A DNA stretch of 64,000 bases, taken from CAWINX01 sp963702055. Its GTDB lineage: Bacteria; Actinomycetota; Thermoleophilia; Solirubrobacterales; 70-9. Below, piece by piece: positions 10,312 to 21,085 of this stretch. A program made the position numbers and the translations under genes. Under the pieces are notes generated by a model, which worked only from the letters and a program-made list of their open reading frames with translations, was not told where the DNA came from and did no database searches. Where the stretch lies: NCBI GenBank assembly GCA_963702055.1, contig OY969702.1:930001-994000 (forward strand), in the 5' to 3' direction. The stretch's first letter is position 1. The number at the start of each line of letters is the position of its first letter.

Positions 10312-11729
10312 GCGATCTCGGCCTCGAGCAGGCGCGAGGCGCCGAGCACGAGGTCGTCGCCGAGCGCTGGCCCGGCGAGTTGCATCCCAACCGGCAGGCC
10401 GGCCTCGTCATCACCGCCGGGAATCACCATCGCCGGGATCCCGGCGAGTGAAACGGGGACCGAGAAGACGTCGGAGAGGTACATGTCGAGCGGGTTCTCC
10501 AGCTTCTCCCCGAGCGGCCAGGCCGTGGTCGGCGAGACCGGGGAGAGGATCAGGTCCACCCCCTCGAAGGCGCCGGCGAACTCCGCCGAGACCTTGGTCC
10601 GGACCTGTCGAGCCTTGTTGTAGAACTCGTCGTAGTAGCCGAAGGAGGAGGCGAAGGTGCCGAGCATGATCCGCCGCTTGGCCTCGCGACCGAAGCCCTC
10701 GGTCCGCGTCTGGGCGAGCATCTCCAGCCAGGAGTCGGCGGCGGCGGCGCGGCGGCCGTACCTCACCCCGTCGTAGCGGCCGAGGTTGCTGGAGGCTTCG
10801 ACCGAGGAGATCAGGTAGTAGGCCGACAGCGCGTATTCGGTCAGCGGCAGCGAGACCGAGGTCGCCTTCCAGCCGAGTCGCTCGATCGCCTCGACCGTGC
10901 GGTCGAGGACGGCGAGTACCGCCGGGTCGCAGTCGTCGGCCCGGTACTCGTCGGGGATCCCGACTGTCAGCGCGGGCAGCTCGGGAGGCGCGTCAGGCAC
11001 GGGGTCGGGCAGGCAGGTCGAGTCTTTCTCGTCGGGCCCGGCGACGATCGAGAAGAGCGCCGCGGCGTCCTCGGCGGTGTTGGCGAGCGGGCCGATCTGG
11101 TCCATCGAGGAGGCGTAGGCGACCAGGCCGTAGCGCGACACCCGCCCGTATGAGGGACGGAAGCCGGCCACTCCGCACAGCGAGGCGGGCTGGCGCACCG
11201 AACCGCCGGTGTCGCTGCCCAAGGCCCAGGGGACGAGTCCCGCCGCGACGGCCGCCGCCGAACCGCCGCTGGTCCCGCCCGGGACGCGGTCGGGGTCGCG
11301 CGGGTTCCTGGTCGGCCTGAAGGCGGAGTTCTCGGTGCTGGAGCCGAAGCCGAACTCGTCCATGTTGGTCTTGCCGACGATCAGCAGGCCTGCCTCGCGC
11401 AGCCGCTCGACCGCGGTGGCGCCGTAGGGAGGGACGTAGTTCTCAAGGATGCGCGAAGCGCAGGTCAGCGGCTCGCCCTCGACGGCGATGTTGTCCTTGA
11501 CCGCGACAGGGATCCCGGCGAAGGGCGGGACCTCCTCTCCCCCTTGCCGAGCGTCGTCGACCCGGCGCGCGTCCGCCAGCAGCCGCTCGGAGTCGACGAC
11601 TGAGAGAAACGCCCCCAGCTCGTCGGCGGCCTCGATGCGGCGCAGCGATTCCTCGGCCAACTCCACCGAGGAGACCTGCTTCGACTCCAGCGTGGCGCGG
11701 AGCTCGAGTGCTGTCGGACGGGCCTCCAT
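10296..11729 (-). CDS. gatA: Amidase of the GatA family (Asp/Glu-tRNA amidotransferase subunit A)
   Basis: 477 residues from ATG 11729. The amidase signature is complete: catalytic Lys in VAVKDNI, cis-Ser in GGTSGGSAAAVAAG and nucleophile Ser in GSDTGGSVRQPA. GKTNMDEFGFGSSTE and the overall length match GatA, which releases ammonia from glutamine for transamidation of misacylated tRNA. gatB and gatC are not next to it, so a stand-alone amidase cannot be fully excluded, but the similarity to GatA is strong. Confidence 0.9.
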   Translation of the reverse strand: MEARPTALELRATLESKQVSSVELAEESLRRIEAADELGAFLSVVDSERLLADARRVDDARQGGEEVPPFAGIPVAVKDNIAVEGEPLTCASRILENYVPPYGATAVERLREAGLLIVGKTNMDEFGFGSSTENSAFRPTRNPRDPDRVPGGTSGGSAAAVAAGLVPWALGSDTGGSVRQPASLCGVAGFRPSYGRVSRYGLVAYASSMDQIGPLANTAEDAAALFSIVAGPDEKDSTCLPDPVPDAPPELPALTVGIPDEYRADDCDPAVLAVLDRTVEAIERLGWKATSVSLPLTEYALSAYYLISSVEASSNLGRYDGVRYGRRAAAADSWLEMLAQTRTEGFGREAKRRIMLGTFASSFGYYDEFYNKARQVRTKVSAEFAGAFEGVDLILSPVSPTTAWPLGEKLENPLDMYLSDVFSVPVSLAGIPAMVIPGGDDEAGLPVGMQLAGPALGDDLVLGASRLLEAEIAYPKA

Positions 11730-11740
11730 GGGCCGGGACC

Positions 11741-12949
11741 CTACCTGGGAGCGGCGGTGGCGCCGATGCGTGAGAGGAAGGCGGTGAGGCGGCGGTCGTA
11801 GAGCCCGGAGTCGACATTCCATGACTCGACGTGGCCGGCCCGGGGCACGCGGAAGTAGGTAACCCAGCGGGGCAGCTCCCTGGCGAAGGAGTCGCTGGTC
11901 GAGATCGGCACCACCTTGTCGTCGGTGCCGTGGAAGAGCAGGATCGGCAGGTGGAAGTCGGCGCTGTGCTGGAGCGCGTCGAGGCTCCCCCAGTCGGCGT
12001 CGATCCGGGTGCCGATTGCCCACTCGACCGGCAGCGCGGCGAACGACGGAAAGCCCATCTCGGTCGCGTTGAAGGAGAGGATCGATTTCCAGGAGAGGGC
12101 GGGCGCGTCGAGGACGAGGCCGCGGACGCGACTCGCCAGGGGCGAGCGCTCCATGAACTGCGCGACGATCGCCCCGCCCATCGAGTAGCCGACCAGGGTC
12201 AGGGAGTGGGCGCCGTGGGCGAGCGCGAACCTGACGGCGACCTCGAGGTCGCGCCATTCGGTCAGGCCCATGTGGTGGAAGCCGTCCGGGCTCGAGGGAG
12301 CGCCGAGGTCCTCCCGGTAGGTGATCAGCAGCGAGGTGAGGCCGTCACGGTGCAGCGCGGGCGCGATGTTGAGGCCCTCCTGGGGACTGCCGTTGATGCC
12401 GTGGACGACGATCGCCCAGTCATGGGAGCGGCCCGGGATCTCCCAGGCCGGCATCGACCCCAGCTCGCCGCGGACCCGCACGTTGGAGAACGGCAGGCCC
12501 AGGGTCTGCCCGGGGTCACCCGCGTACACATCGGAGTCGAGGACGACCTTCCGCCCCGGAACCAGATAACCGCGCACGTCGCGCAGCCGTCGGGTGACCG
12601 TGTCGGCGTCGCCCCCAATGACCGGCCCGACGACCGCGTGACCTGCCTGCCAGTCGAGTCCGTAGACGCCGGGGCGCTCGGAGTCGTCGTTTCGGGAGAG
12701 GACGATCCGGCTGGACGAGACCGCCTCGACAGTGGCGTCCGGTGGCCAGGGCGAGTGATCGGGAACCAGAACCGCGGAGGAGAAGTGCCAGCCGGCAGCG
12801 GCAATTGCGGCAATGACCAAGACGACGACCGCCGCCGCAAACACAACGCCTCGCCGGTGCCGGCGAAGCCACGGCCGGGCGTCTCCCCTCGGAGAAGCGT
12901 TGGGGCTCACACGGGAAAATCCCTCTTGGGTGGCCTCAATTCGAGACAT
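11741..12949 (-). CDS. Membrane-anchored alpha/beta hydrolase
   Basis: About 402 residues from ATG 12949 (a longer reading to 13000 is possible). One N-terminal membrane helix (RGVVFAAAVVVLVIAAIAAA) is followed by about 120 residues of unknown fold and then an alpha/beta-hydrolase domain. The triad is visible: nucleophile in GYSMGG, Asp in FHGTDDKVVP and His in RAGHVESW. Probably an extracytoplasmic or membrane-facing esterase/peptidase-like enzyme; substrate unknown. It is divergent from the RTX-repeat gene. Confidence 0.8.
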   Translation of the reverse strand: MSRIEATQEGFSRVSPNASPRGDARPWLRRHRRGVVFAAAVVVLVIAAIAAAGWHFSSAVLVPDHSPWPPDATVEAVSSSRIVLSRNDDSERPGVYGLDWQAGHAVVGPVIGGDADTVTRRLRDVRGYLVPGRKVVLDSDVYAGDPGQTLGLPFSNVRVRGELGSMPAWEIPGRSHDWAIVVHGINGSPQEGLNIAPALHRDGLTSLLITYREDLGAPSSPDGFHHMGLTEWRDLEVAVRFALAHGAHSLTLVGYSMGGAIVAQFMERSPLASRVRGLVLDAPALSWKSILSFNATEMGFPSFAALPVEWAIGTRIDADWGSLDALQHSADFHLPILLFHGTDDKVVPISTSDSFARELPRWVTYFRVPRAGHVESWNVDSGLYDRRLTAFLSRIGATAAPR

Positions 12950-13025
12950 TGACGGAACATCGCATATCGAGCTACGTTGCGGTCGGCGGTACCGCCGCAC
13001 CGAAACGCAGTCGCATCGGTTTGTT

Positions 13026-13037
13026 TAGGTTGACCTA
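13026..13037. promoter_or_regulatory. Small palindrome in a divergent promoter region
   Basis: TAGGT-TG-ACCTA, between the hydrolase gene and the RTX gene. Could be an operator; weak because it is short. Confidence 0.25.
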
Positions 13038-13094
13038 GGGCGAATCCGCAATCGCGGCCGTCGGCATCGAGTCGATTCGTTGAAAGGAACCGTC

Positions 13095-15122
13095 ATGCAG
13101 TCCGACATTGACTTGACCGCAACGAAGGCAAATCGCGGCCGCGGACGGCGGCCGATGGGCGCGGCCTGTGTCGCGTTGGGCGTCGCCCTCTGCGCATCGG
13201 CGCTGGTCGTCTCGCAGCAGGCACACGCGACCGGGGACGACTGTGACACGCCCACGGACCGATCCGCCGAGTACGTGATCAGCCATGGCACTCTGTACGG
13301 GACGAACTGCGCCGACGTCATCACCGCGGTCGCCGGCGTGAAGACCTACTTCGGCGAGGGCGGGAACGACCGGATCATCGGCAGCGGCAGCGGCGAGAGG
13401 ATCTACGGCGGGGCGGGTGACGACACGGCCTTCGGAGGCCGCGGCGGCGACAAGATATTCGGCGGCCCCGGGAACGACCACCTCGACGGCGGCACAGGCG
13501 ACGACTACATCTACGGGAACGCCGGCGACGACACGCTGATCGGGGGCCCGGGGGCCGACGTAGTCCGCGGCGGCGGCGGCAACGACCTGGTCCGCGGCGG
13601 CACGACGGTGGACAAGCTGATCGGAGGCCCGGGCATCAACACGATCAGCTACGCCGACGGCGTCACCCCCGGCTTCGAGACCGACCCGGAGAAGGGCACC
13701 TCCAATCCCGAGACCCGCCTCGTAAAGGGCTTTCCCGGAAAGCACGGGGAGCGGGGTGTGTACGTCAACCTGAGCGGTCGCCCGGCGAAGATCGGTGACA
13801 ACGGCGCCACCGCCCGCTACGGTGGCGGCCGCGACCACATCCGCGGCTTCCAGAACGTGATCGGCACCCCGTTCGACGACCTGATCATCGGCTCGAGCGC
13901 AGCCAACGTGATCGACGCCGGTCCCGGCAACGACATCGTCCGGGGCGGTGGTGGCGACGACCGGATCTACGGCGGGGCCGGCGACGACTACCTCGACGGC
14001 GAACGCGGGCAGCAGACGGCAAGCGTGCACGGCGGGCCCGGGAACGACACCTGCCTCCACGGGGGCGACGGGACGTCGTGCGAGAGCGCCAACCCCAAGC
14101 GGGGCATCCCGCCGTCCTCGGAGAGGCAGATCTCGGTCGGCCTCTTCGAGCCCGACGACCCCGGCTTTCGCCCGGCCGACCTGTACGTGCGGGGGAGCGT
14201 GCTGCCGGACGACGTCACCGCGACCTGGAGCCCGGGGAACGTGCACTTCACAGCCGAGGGGGTGGGAACCGGCCGCTTCGACACCGCCGACAATGGAACG
14301 AGTGGCTGCACGGTGACGGCAACCGCCGCCGACTGCCCGATCGAGGGCGCCGACTCGATCGTGATCTCAGGCGGCCCGGGCCGCGACGTCCTCAGCGCCC
14401 AACAATTCCCGCTGGACATGTCCGTGACCCTGCTGGGCGGCTCCGCCGCGGACACCCTGATCGGCGGCGACGAGAGCAACGACATCCTCGTCGACGGGCC
14501 CGGCTACGGCGCCGACACGCTGGAGGGGAACGGCGGCGACGACGCGCTCTTCGAGAACGCGGGCCGCGATGTCCTCGACGGCGGCGAGGGCAACGACCTG
14601 TTCATCTCCTCGACCGTCTGCGACGGGGACACGATCGACGGCGGGCCCGGATCGGACAACGCCAACTGGGCGCAGCTCGTCGGCCCCGAGATCAAACCCC
14701 GAAACGCCGGATACCCCGCCTGGAACCAGCCGGTCTTCGAGGCCGCGAAGCACGGCGTTCGCGCGGAGCTGGCGAACGGCAACGGCCGGGGGACCCTCAG
14801 CCGCCAGGGCAAGCCCTGCGCCAAGCGCGGCACGATCGTCGGCGTCGAGAACGTGGAGGGCTCCAGCGCCCCCGATGTGCTGATCGGCAACAACGGCCCG
14901 AACGGCCTGCTTGGGCGTGGCGGCGCCGACGTGCTCGAGGGGCGGGGCGGCGACGACGTCCTGCTGGCGAACAACAGGAGCCGGGGGTTCCGGGACCGTG
15001 ACAAGAAGCTCGACTGCGGCGCGGGCCGCGACTACCTGAAGATGGACCCCGCGGACGCGGGCCTGGCCAAGGGCTGCGAGAAGATCGTCGTCGGGACGGG
15101 CACCGAGTCCCGCGTACGCTGA
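13095..15122 (+). CDS. Secreted calcium-binding protein with RTX (hemolysin-type) repeats
   Basis: 675 residues from ATG 13095, seven bases after GAAAGGA. An N-terminal signal (GAACVALGVALCASALVV, then QQAHA) points to export by the Sec route. Three blocks of GGxGxDxxx nonapeptides follow (about 13,360-13,640, 13,860-14,070 and 14,430-14,660, with a last set at 14,880-14,990); they form calcium-binding parallel beta-rolls. Between blocks are non-repeat beta domains with paired cysteines. No enzymatic domain is visible, and no type I secretion genes are nearby, so an adhesin or surface role is likely. Confidence 0.85.
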   Translation: MQSDIDLTATKANRGRGRRPMGAACVALGVALCASALVVSQQAHATGDDCDTPTDRSAEYVISHGTLYGTNCADVITAVAGVKTYFGEGGNDRIIGSGSGERIYGGAGDDTAFGGRGGDKIFGGPGNDHLDGGTGDDYIYGNAGDDTLIGGPGADVVRGGGGNDLVRGGTTVDKLIGGPGINTISYADGVTPGFETDPEKGTSNPETRLVKGFPGKHGERGVYVNLSGRPAKIGDNGATARYGGGRDHIRGFQNVIGTPFDDLIIGSSAANVIDAGPGNDIVRGGGGDDRIYGGAGDDYLDGERGQQTASVHGGPGNDTCLHGGDGTSCESANPKRGIPPSSERQISVGLFEPDDPGFRPADLYVRGSVLPDDVTATWSPGNVHFTAEGVGTGRFDTADNGTSGCTVTATAADCPIEGADSIVISGGPGRDVLSAQQFPLDMSVTLLGGSAADTLIGGDESNDILVDGPGYGADTLEGNGGDDALFENAGRDVLDGGEGNDLFISSTVCDGDTIDGGPGSDNANWAQLVGPEIKPRNAGYPAWNQPVFEAAKHGVRAELANGNGRGTLSRQGKPCAKRGTIVGVENVEGSSAPDVLIGNNGPNGLLGRGGADVLEGRGGDDVLLANNRSRGFRDRDKKLDCGAGRDYLKMDPADAGLAKGCEKIVVGTGTESRVR

Positions 15123-15140
15123 TATATGCCCTGGGAAGCA

Positions 15141-15161
15141 AAAACCCCCGATTTCCGGGGG
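15141..15161 (-). terminator. Intrinsic terminator of tRNA-Leu
   Basis: On the minus strand CCCCCG-GAAAT-CGGGGG is followed directly by TTTTTG, nine bases after the tRNA 3' end. The stem may also stop the RTX gene from the other side. Confidence 0.8.
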
Positions 15162-15170
15162 CTTTGCCAT

Positions 15171-15255
15171 GCGGCTGAATGGAGTCGAACCATCACGTCC
15201 CGTTAGGGACACAAGGCCCTCAACCTTGCGCGTCTACCAGTTCCGCCACAGCCGC
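15171..15255 (-). tRNA. tRNA-Leu (anticodon GAG)
   Basis: 85 bases with a long variable arm, as expected for class II tRNA. The acceptor ends GCGGCTG / CAGCCGC pair; the anticodon stem CAAGG / CCTTG encloses the loop TTGAGGG, giving GAG; the T-arm has GGTTCGACTCC. The 3' CCA is not encoded. Confidence 0.96.
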
Positions 15256-15310
15256 TTGAGGGCGGTTGATTGTAGTGGCCTTGAAAGTGTCCGGATCAGT
15301 CGATAGCCTG

Positions 15311-15324
15311 CGAACAAGTGTTCG
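15311..15324. promoter_or_regulatory. SOS box (LexA operator)
   Basis: CGAACAAGTGTTCG is a perfect match to the Gram-positive/actinobacterial LexA site GAAC-N4-GTTC. It lies 43 bases before lexA, so LexA represses its own gene. Confidence 0.92.
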
Positions 15325-15366
15325 AACGATTTGATACCCGGCAGCGCCCGGTCGAGGAGGGCCGTG

Positions 15367-15978
15367 ATGGATCTTGATCTGACCAAGCGCCAGAAGGAGA
15401 TCTTCGACTTCATCGGCCGCTACGCGGCCAAGACCGGCTACCCGCCGACGGTGCGTGAGATCGGCAAGGCGGTGGGCCTGCACTCGTCCTCAACCGTCCA
15501 CGCCCACCTCGCGAACCTCGAGAAGATCGGGTTGCTGCGCCGCGACCCCTCGAAGCCGCGGGCGATCGAGCTGCTCTTCGACAAGGCCAAGCGGACGATC
15601 CGGCCGGGTGGCGGATTGCCGCTGGTCGGAGAGGTCGCCGCCGGAGAGCCGATCCTCGCCGAGGAGAACATCGAGGAGTACCTCGAGATCCCGGACGTGA
15701 TCGGCGGCGAGGACGGCGACTACATCCTCCAGGTGCGCGGCGAGAGCATGAAGGACGCCGGGATCCTCGAGGGCGACTACGTGATCGTCCGCCCCGCCGA
15801 CGACGCCCCCAACGGGGAGATCGTCGTCGCCCTGATCGGCGAGGAAGCCACCGTCAAGCGCTTCTTCCGCGAGTCCGACCACATCCGCCTCCAGCCCGAG
15901 AACGAGGCGATGGAGCCGATCCGGACAACCGAGGCGACGGTGCTCGGCCGCGTGATCGGCGTCTTCCGCAAGGTTTGA
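15367..15978 (+). CDS. lexA: LexA repressor
   Basis: 203 residues; ATG 15367 (GTG 15364 is an alternative) after GAGGAGGGCC. The N-terminal winged helix (LTKRQKEIFDFIGRYAAKTG, then GLHSSSTVHAHLANLEKIG) binds the SOS box. The C-terminal S24 domain has the self-cleavage Ala-Gly in GEVAAGEP, nucleophile Ser in GESMKDAG and Lys in EEATVKRF. RecA-stimulated self-cleavage induces the SOS response. Confidence 0.97.
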   Translation: MDLDLTKRQKEIFDFIGRYAAKTGYPPTVREIGKAVGLHSSSTVHAHLANLEKIGLLRRDPSKPRAIELLFDKAKRTIRPGGGLPLVGEVAAGEPILAEENIEEYLEIPDVIGGEDGDYILQVRGESMKDAGILEGDYVIVRPADDAPNGEIVVALIGEEATVKRFFRESDHIRLQPENEAMEPIRTTEATVLGRVIGVFRKV

Positions 15979-16020
15979 TGTCGGGCCGCCTGCCCCGGCG
16001 GAGTCGCTAGCATCCCGCCC

Positions 16021-16248
16021 GTGTACACGATCCTCGCCGTCATTCAGGTTCTGATCGCCGTCGTCCTCATCTTCCTGATCCTGCTGCATTCAGGGAAAGA
16101 CGCGGGGCTCTCGGGTGCCTTTGGCATCGGCGGGGGCGGCAGCTCCTTCGGGGGCGGCTCGATGGTCGAGCGCAACCTCGATCGCGCCACGGTCTTCTTC
16201 GCGGTCCTCTTCGCGCTCAACGCCTTCGTGCTGCTGAAGATCCAGTGA
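16021..16248 (+). CDS. secG: Preprotein translocase subunit SecG
   Basis: 75 residues from a GTG start. Two membrane helices (IQVLIAVVLIFLILLHSG and RATVFFAVLFALNAFVLL) flank a cytoplasmic loop rich in glycine (GAFGIGGGGSSFGGG), the SecG pattern. It assists SecYE in protein export. It is a single gene 42 bases after lexA. Confidence 0.93.
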   Translation: MYTILAVIQVLIAVVLIFLILLHSGKDAGLSGAFGIGGGGSSFGGGSMVERNLDRATVFFAVLFALNAFVLLKIQ

Positions 16249-16255
16249 CGCGGCG

Positions 16256-16534
16256 CTAACCGGCGCCGGGGCGCAACTCGTCGAGGCCCCTGAGGATCTC
16301 GATCGCCTCTCCGCGCAGTTCCGCCTCCTGACGGCGAAAGTCTTCGTCGGAGAGCTTGCCCGCGGCGTGGTCCAGCTCGGTGTCGCGGATCTCGCGGTAT
16401 TTCGCCTCCTTGCGCGCCTCGAGGTCGGCGATCTGGGGGTCCTCCCCCCCGCCCTCCACCTCGTCCCCCCAGAGCGGGCGCAAGACGAAAGCGACCAACA
16501 GGGCCAGGAGGATGATCCCGAAGACGACCTCCAT
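16256..16534 (-). CDS. Small membrane protein, CcmI-like N-terminal part
   Basis: 92 residues: one N-terminal membrane helix (VVFGIILLALLVAFVLRPLW) and an acidic helical tail (LEARKEAKYREIRDTELDHA, then GKLSDEDFR). This matches the membrane-and-coil N-terminus of CcmI/CycH and of small zinc-ribbon-less relatives in cytochrome c maturation operons, without the TPR part. Its place six bases after ccmF supports a role in cytochrome c assembly. Confidence 0.7.
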   Translation of the reverse strand: MEVVFGIILLALLVAFVLRPLWGDEVEGGGEDPQIADLEARKEAKYREIRDTELDHAAGKLSDEDFRRQEAELRGEAIEILRGLDELRPGAG

Positions 16535-16540
16535 GATCGA

Positions 16541-18782
<2,242 letters not shown>

Positions 18783-18793
<11 letters not shown>

Positions 18794-19184
18794 TCGAGGT
18801 GGTGAACTTCGAGGGGCACTTGGTGACGAGCGTGTCGCGTTGGCCGACGAAGGTGCCGTTGACCATCTGGCCGGTGAGGACGATCTCGCGGCCGCCGCGG
18901 AACGGGTCGGGAACGGTGCCCGTGTAGGTGACCGGGACGCTCGGGTGGCCGCCGTCGCGGTCGGCGACGCGGAAGCGCAACCCCTCGCCCCGGTGGCGGA
19001 TCGAGCCCGGGACCACCTTGCCGGTCATGTCGTAGCTGGTCCCCGGCGCGGCGCTCAGCAGCTGCGAGGGCTCTTTGGCCTGCGTCGAGGCTGTGAACGA
19101 CGTGTAGACGAGGCCGGCGGCGAGCAGGACCGCGACGCCGAGGGCGACGACCAGCCGGATCTTCCTCTTGCGCTGGGGATCCAC
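18783..19184 (-). CDS. ccmE: Cytochrome c maturation heme chaperone CcmE, Cys-type
   Basis: 133 residues from a GTG start: N-terminal membrane anchor (IRLVVALGVAVLLAAGLVYT) and an OB-fold domain. CcmE carries heme to CcmF. Most proteobacterial CcmE bind heme through HxxxY; here the C-terminal motif reads CPSKF, i.e. the Cys-type CxxxY found in archaea and some bacteria but with Phe in place of Tyr. GRREIVLTGQM-like strands support the family. Confidence 0.88.
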
Positions 19185-19250
19185 GAGCCGGCCATTATCG
19201 CAAGACGATGCCGACGGGCCGGGCTCGGCGATCTGGCAGAATCGCCGCGA

Positions 19251-19967
19251 ATGGCGGGAAGCGAGTCAACCGATCCGGTTCTTCTGATCACCGGCGCCAG
19301 CAGCGGGATCGGCGCCGCCACCGCCCGCGCCGCCGCCCCGTCCCACCGTCTCGTCCTCGCGGCGCGCCGGTTGGAGCCGATGGAGGAGCTGGCCGCGGAG
19401 CTGGGAGGCGAGGAGCGGGCGCTGGCCGTCCGCTGCGACGTGACCGAGTGGGACCAGGTCGAAGCGACGACCGCGGCGGCGCTGGAGCGCTTCGGCCGGA
19501 TCGACGCCGTCTTCGCCAACGCCGGCTTCGGCGCGAAACGAGGCTTCCTCGAGGAGTCGGTCGAGCAGTGGCGCTCGATGATCCTCACCAACGTCTACGG
19601 AGTGGCGCTGACGATCCGCTCGACCCTCCCCCACCTGCTGGAGCGCGGCGACGGGCACTTCGTGGTCACCAGCTCGGTGGCGGGACGCCGCGCCCTGCCC
19701 GGCTCGCTCTACTCGGCGACCAAGTGGGCCGTGACCGCGATGGGCGAGGCGCTGCGAGCGGAGTTGCGCCAGATGCACGAGAACCACTCGATCAGGGTGA
19801 CCCTGGTCGAGCCCGGCATGGTCGACACCCCATTCTTCGAGAATCGCCCGGGCGAGGGGGTCCTGCACGACGACGACATCGCCGAGGCGGTGATGTTCGC
19901 CCTCGAGCAGCGCGACGGGGTCGACGTCAACGAGATCCTGATCCGCCCGACCCGCCAGCCAATCTAG
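19251..19967 (+). CDS. Short-chain dehydrogenase/reductase
   Basis: 238 residues from ATG 19251. The Rossmann motif TGASSGIG, the NAG-type block (VFANAGFG), the active-site Ser (VVTSSVAG) and YxxxK (YSATK) are all present. An NAD(P)-dependent oxidoreductase of the classical SDR family; the substrate cannot be told. It is convergent with the glycosyltransferase gene, overlapping by four bases. Confidence 0.9.
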   Translation: MAGSESTDPVLLITGASSGIGAATARAAAPSHRLVLAARRLEPMEELAAELGGEERALAVRCDVTEWDQVEATTAAALERFGRIDAVFANAGFGAKRGFLEESVEQWRSMILTNVYGVALTIRSTLPHLLERGDGHFVVTSSVAGRRALPGSLYSATKWAVTAMGEALRAELRQMHENHSIRVTLVEPGMVDTPFFENRPGEGVLHDDDIAEAVMFALEQRDGVDVNEILIRPTRQPI

Positions 19968-20992
19968 GCGTTGCCGAGCAGGAGGCGCACCATCCGCCAG
20001 TAGGCGCGCAGGGCGAGCCTGACCGGCGCCGAGCGGGCGAAGCCGCCGATGAAAGGGGAGTCGAGGTCGGCGGTCAGCGACCGCGCGAAGCGCGCGGCGC
20101 TCACCGTGCGCGTCGCCTGGATGCGCCGGCGCTCGCGCAGGAGGCGGGGGAGCCAGCGGATCAGGTCGAGCATCGCGGCCAGCTTCTGCCTCCCCCAACC
20201 GCCGGCGATCGCCACCGGGACCAGCGCCAGCTCGGTCGCCAGCAGCGCCGGCGCGAGGAGGAGCAACAGGCTCGCCGGGTAGGTGCGGATCAGACAGGCC
20301 CAGCGGTTGCGCTCCAGCCAGCGCCACTTGCCGTCGTTGGCGCCGAACTCGTAGTCGTGGTCGACGACCGCGCTCGGCTCGATCCCGAGCGCCCCCCCGC
20401 GCAACCGCAACCGCAGCGAGAGGTCGACGTCCTCCTGGTAAAGGAAAAAGTGCTCGGCGAGCCCGCCGACCTCCGCCCAGGTGGAGCGGGGGATCGCCAG
20501 GCACGCCCCGGACAGCGTCGGCACCTCGCCGGCCGGGGGCGCCTCGGCGATCGGGCGGCCGTGGCCGCCCGCCCAGGCGATCCCGGTGAAGTGAACGGGA
20601 TTGCCGGCCGAGTTGATCCGGGTCGCGCCGCGCTCGGCGACCAACGCCTGCCACGCCGCCCAGCCCCGCTCCTCGAGCCAAGGACGGCGGATCGCCTCGC
20701 CGAAGCCGGGCAGCGGCGCCGCGTCGGGATTGAGGATGACCAGCAGGTCCCCTGTCGCCGCCGCGGCGCCGGCGTTGCAGCCGGCGGCGAAGCCGAGGTT
20801 GCGCTCCAGGCTCACGAGCCGCGCCGCCGGCGCCAGCGCGGCGACCGCTTCCACGGTCCCGTCCTCCGACGCGTTGTCGACGACGACCAGCTCGTCGCCC
20901 TCGGCGAGCTCTCCCAGCAGCGCGGGCAGGGCCCGGGTCAGCTCCTCACGGCTGTTCCAGGCGACGATGACCACGGAGACGGTCGGCGACAT
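19964..20992 (-). CDS. Family 2 glycosyltransferase
   Basis: 342 residues with a GT-A domain: VSVVIVAWNS, VVVDNASEDGT, LERNLGFAAGCNAG, ILNPDA (DxD-like), and FFLYQEDVDLSLRLR. These match the rhamnosyltransferase-like branch of GT2. The C-terminal 100 residues have a hydrophobic helix (ASLLLLLAPALLATELALV) and a basic amphipathic tail, suggesting membrane association. Probably acts in cell-envelope polysaccharide synthesis. Confidence 0.9.
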   Translation of the reverse strand: MSPTVSVVIVAWNSREELTRALPALLGELAEGDELVVVDNASEDGTVEAVAALAPAARLVSLERNLGFAAGCNAGAAAATGDLLVILNPDAAPLPGFGEAIRRPWLEERGWAAWQALVAERGATRINSAGNPVHFTGIAWAGGHGRPIAEAPPAGEVPTLSGACLAIPRSTWAEVGGLAEHFFLYQEDVDLSLRLRLRGGALGIEPSAVVDHDYEFGANDGKWRWLERNRWACLIRTYPASLLLLLAPALLATELALVPVAIAGGWGRQKLAAMLDLIRWLPRLLRERRRIQATRTVSAARFARSLTADLDSPFIGGFARSAPVRLALRAYWRMVRLLLGNA

Positions 20993-21085
20993 CCGCCGGG
21001 AGGCTAGTCAACCGTCTCACCGCGAACGGCACCACCCGGACGGCGCGCCCTGGAGAGGGGGAAGGGACAGAGCGCGCCGCCCGCG

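Noticed and set aside
10296..12257. 653-codon version of gatA
   Set aside because: The added N-terminal part lies inside the hydrolase gene and is Arg-rich; a normal GatA start is found at 11729.
13360..14700. Short tandem DNA repeats in the RTX gene as a CRISPR or mini-satellite
   Set aside because: The repeats follow the codon frame of GGxGxD nonapeptides and have no spacers of constant size.
15145..15161. Terminator of the RTX gene only
   Set aside because: The T-run follows the stem on the minus strand, so it primarily serves the tRNA-Leu gene.
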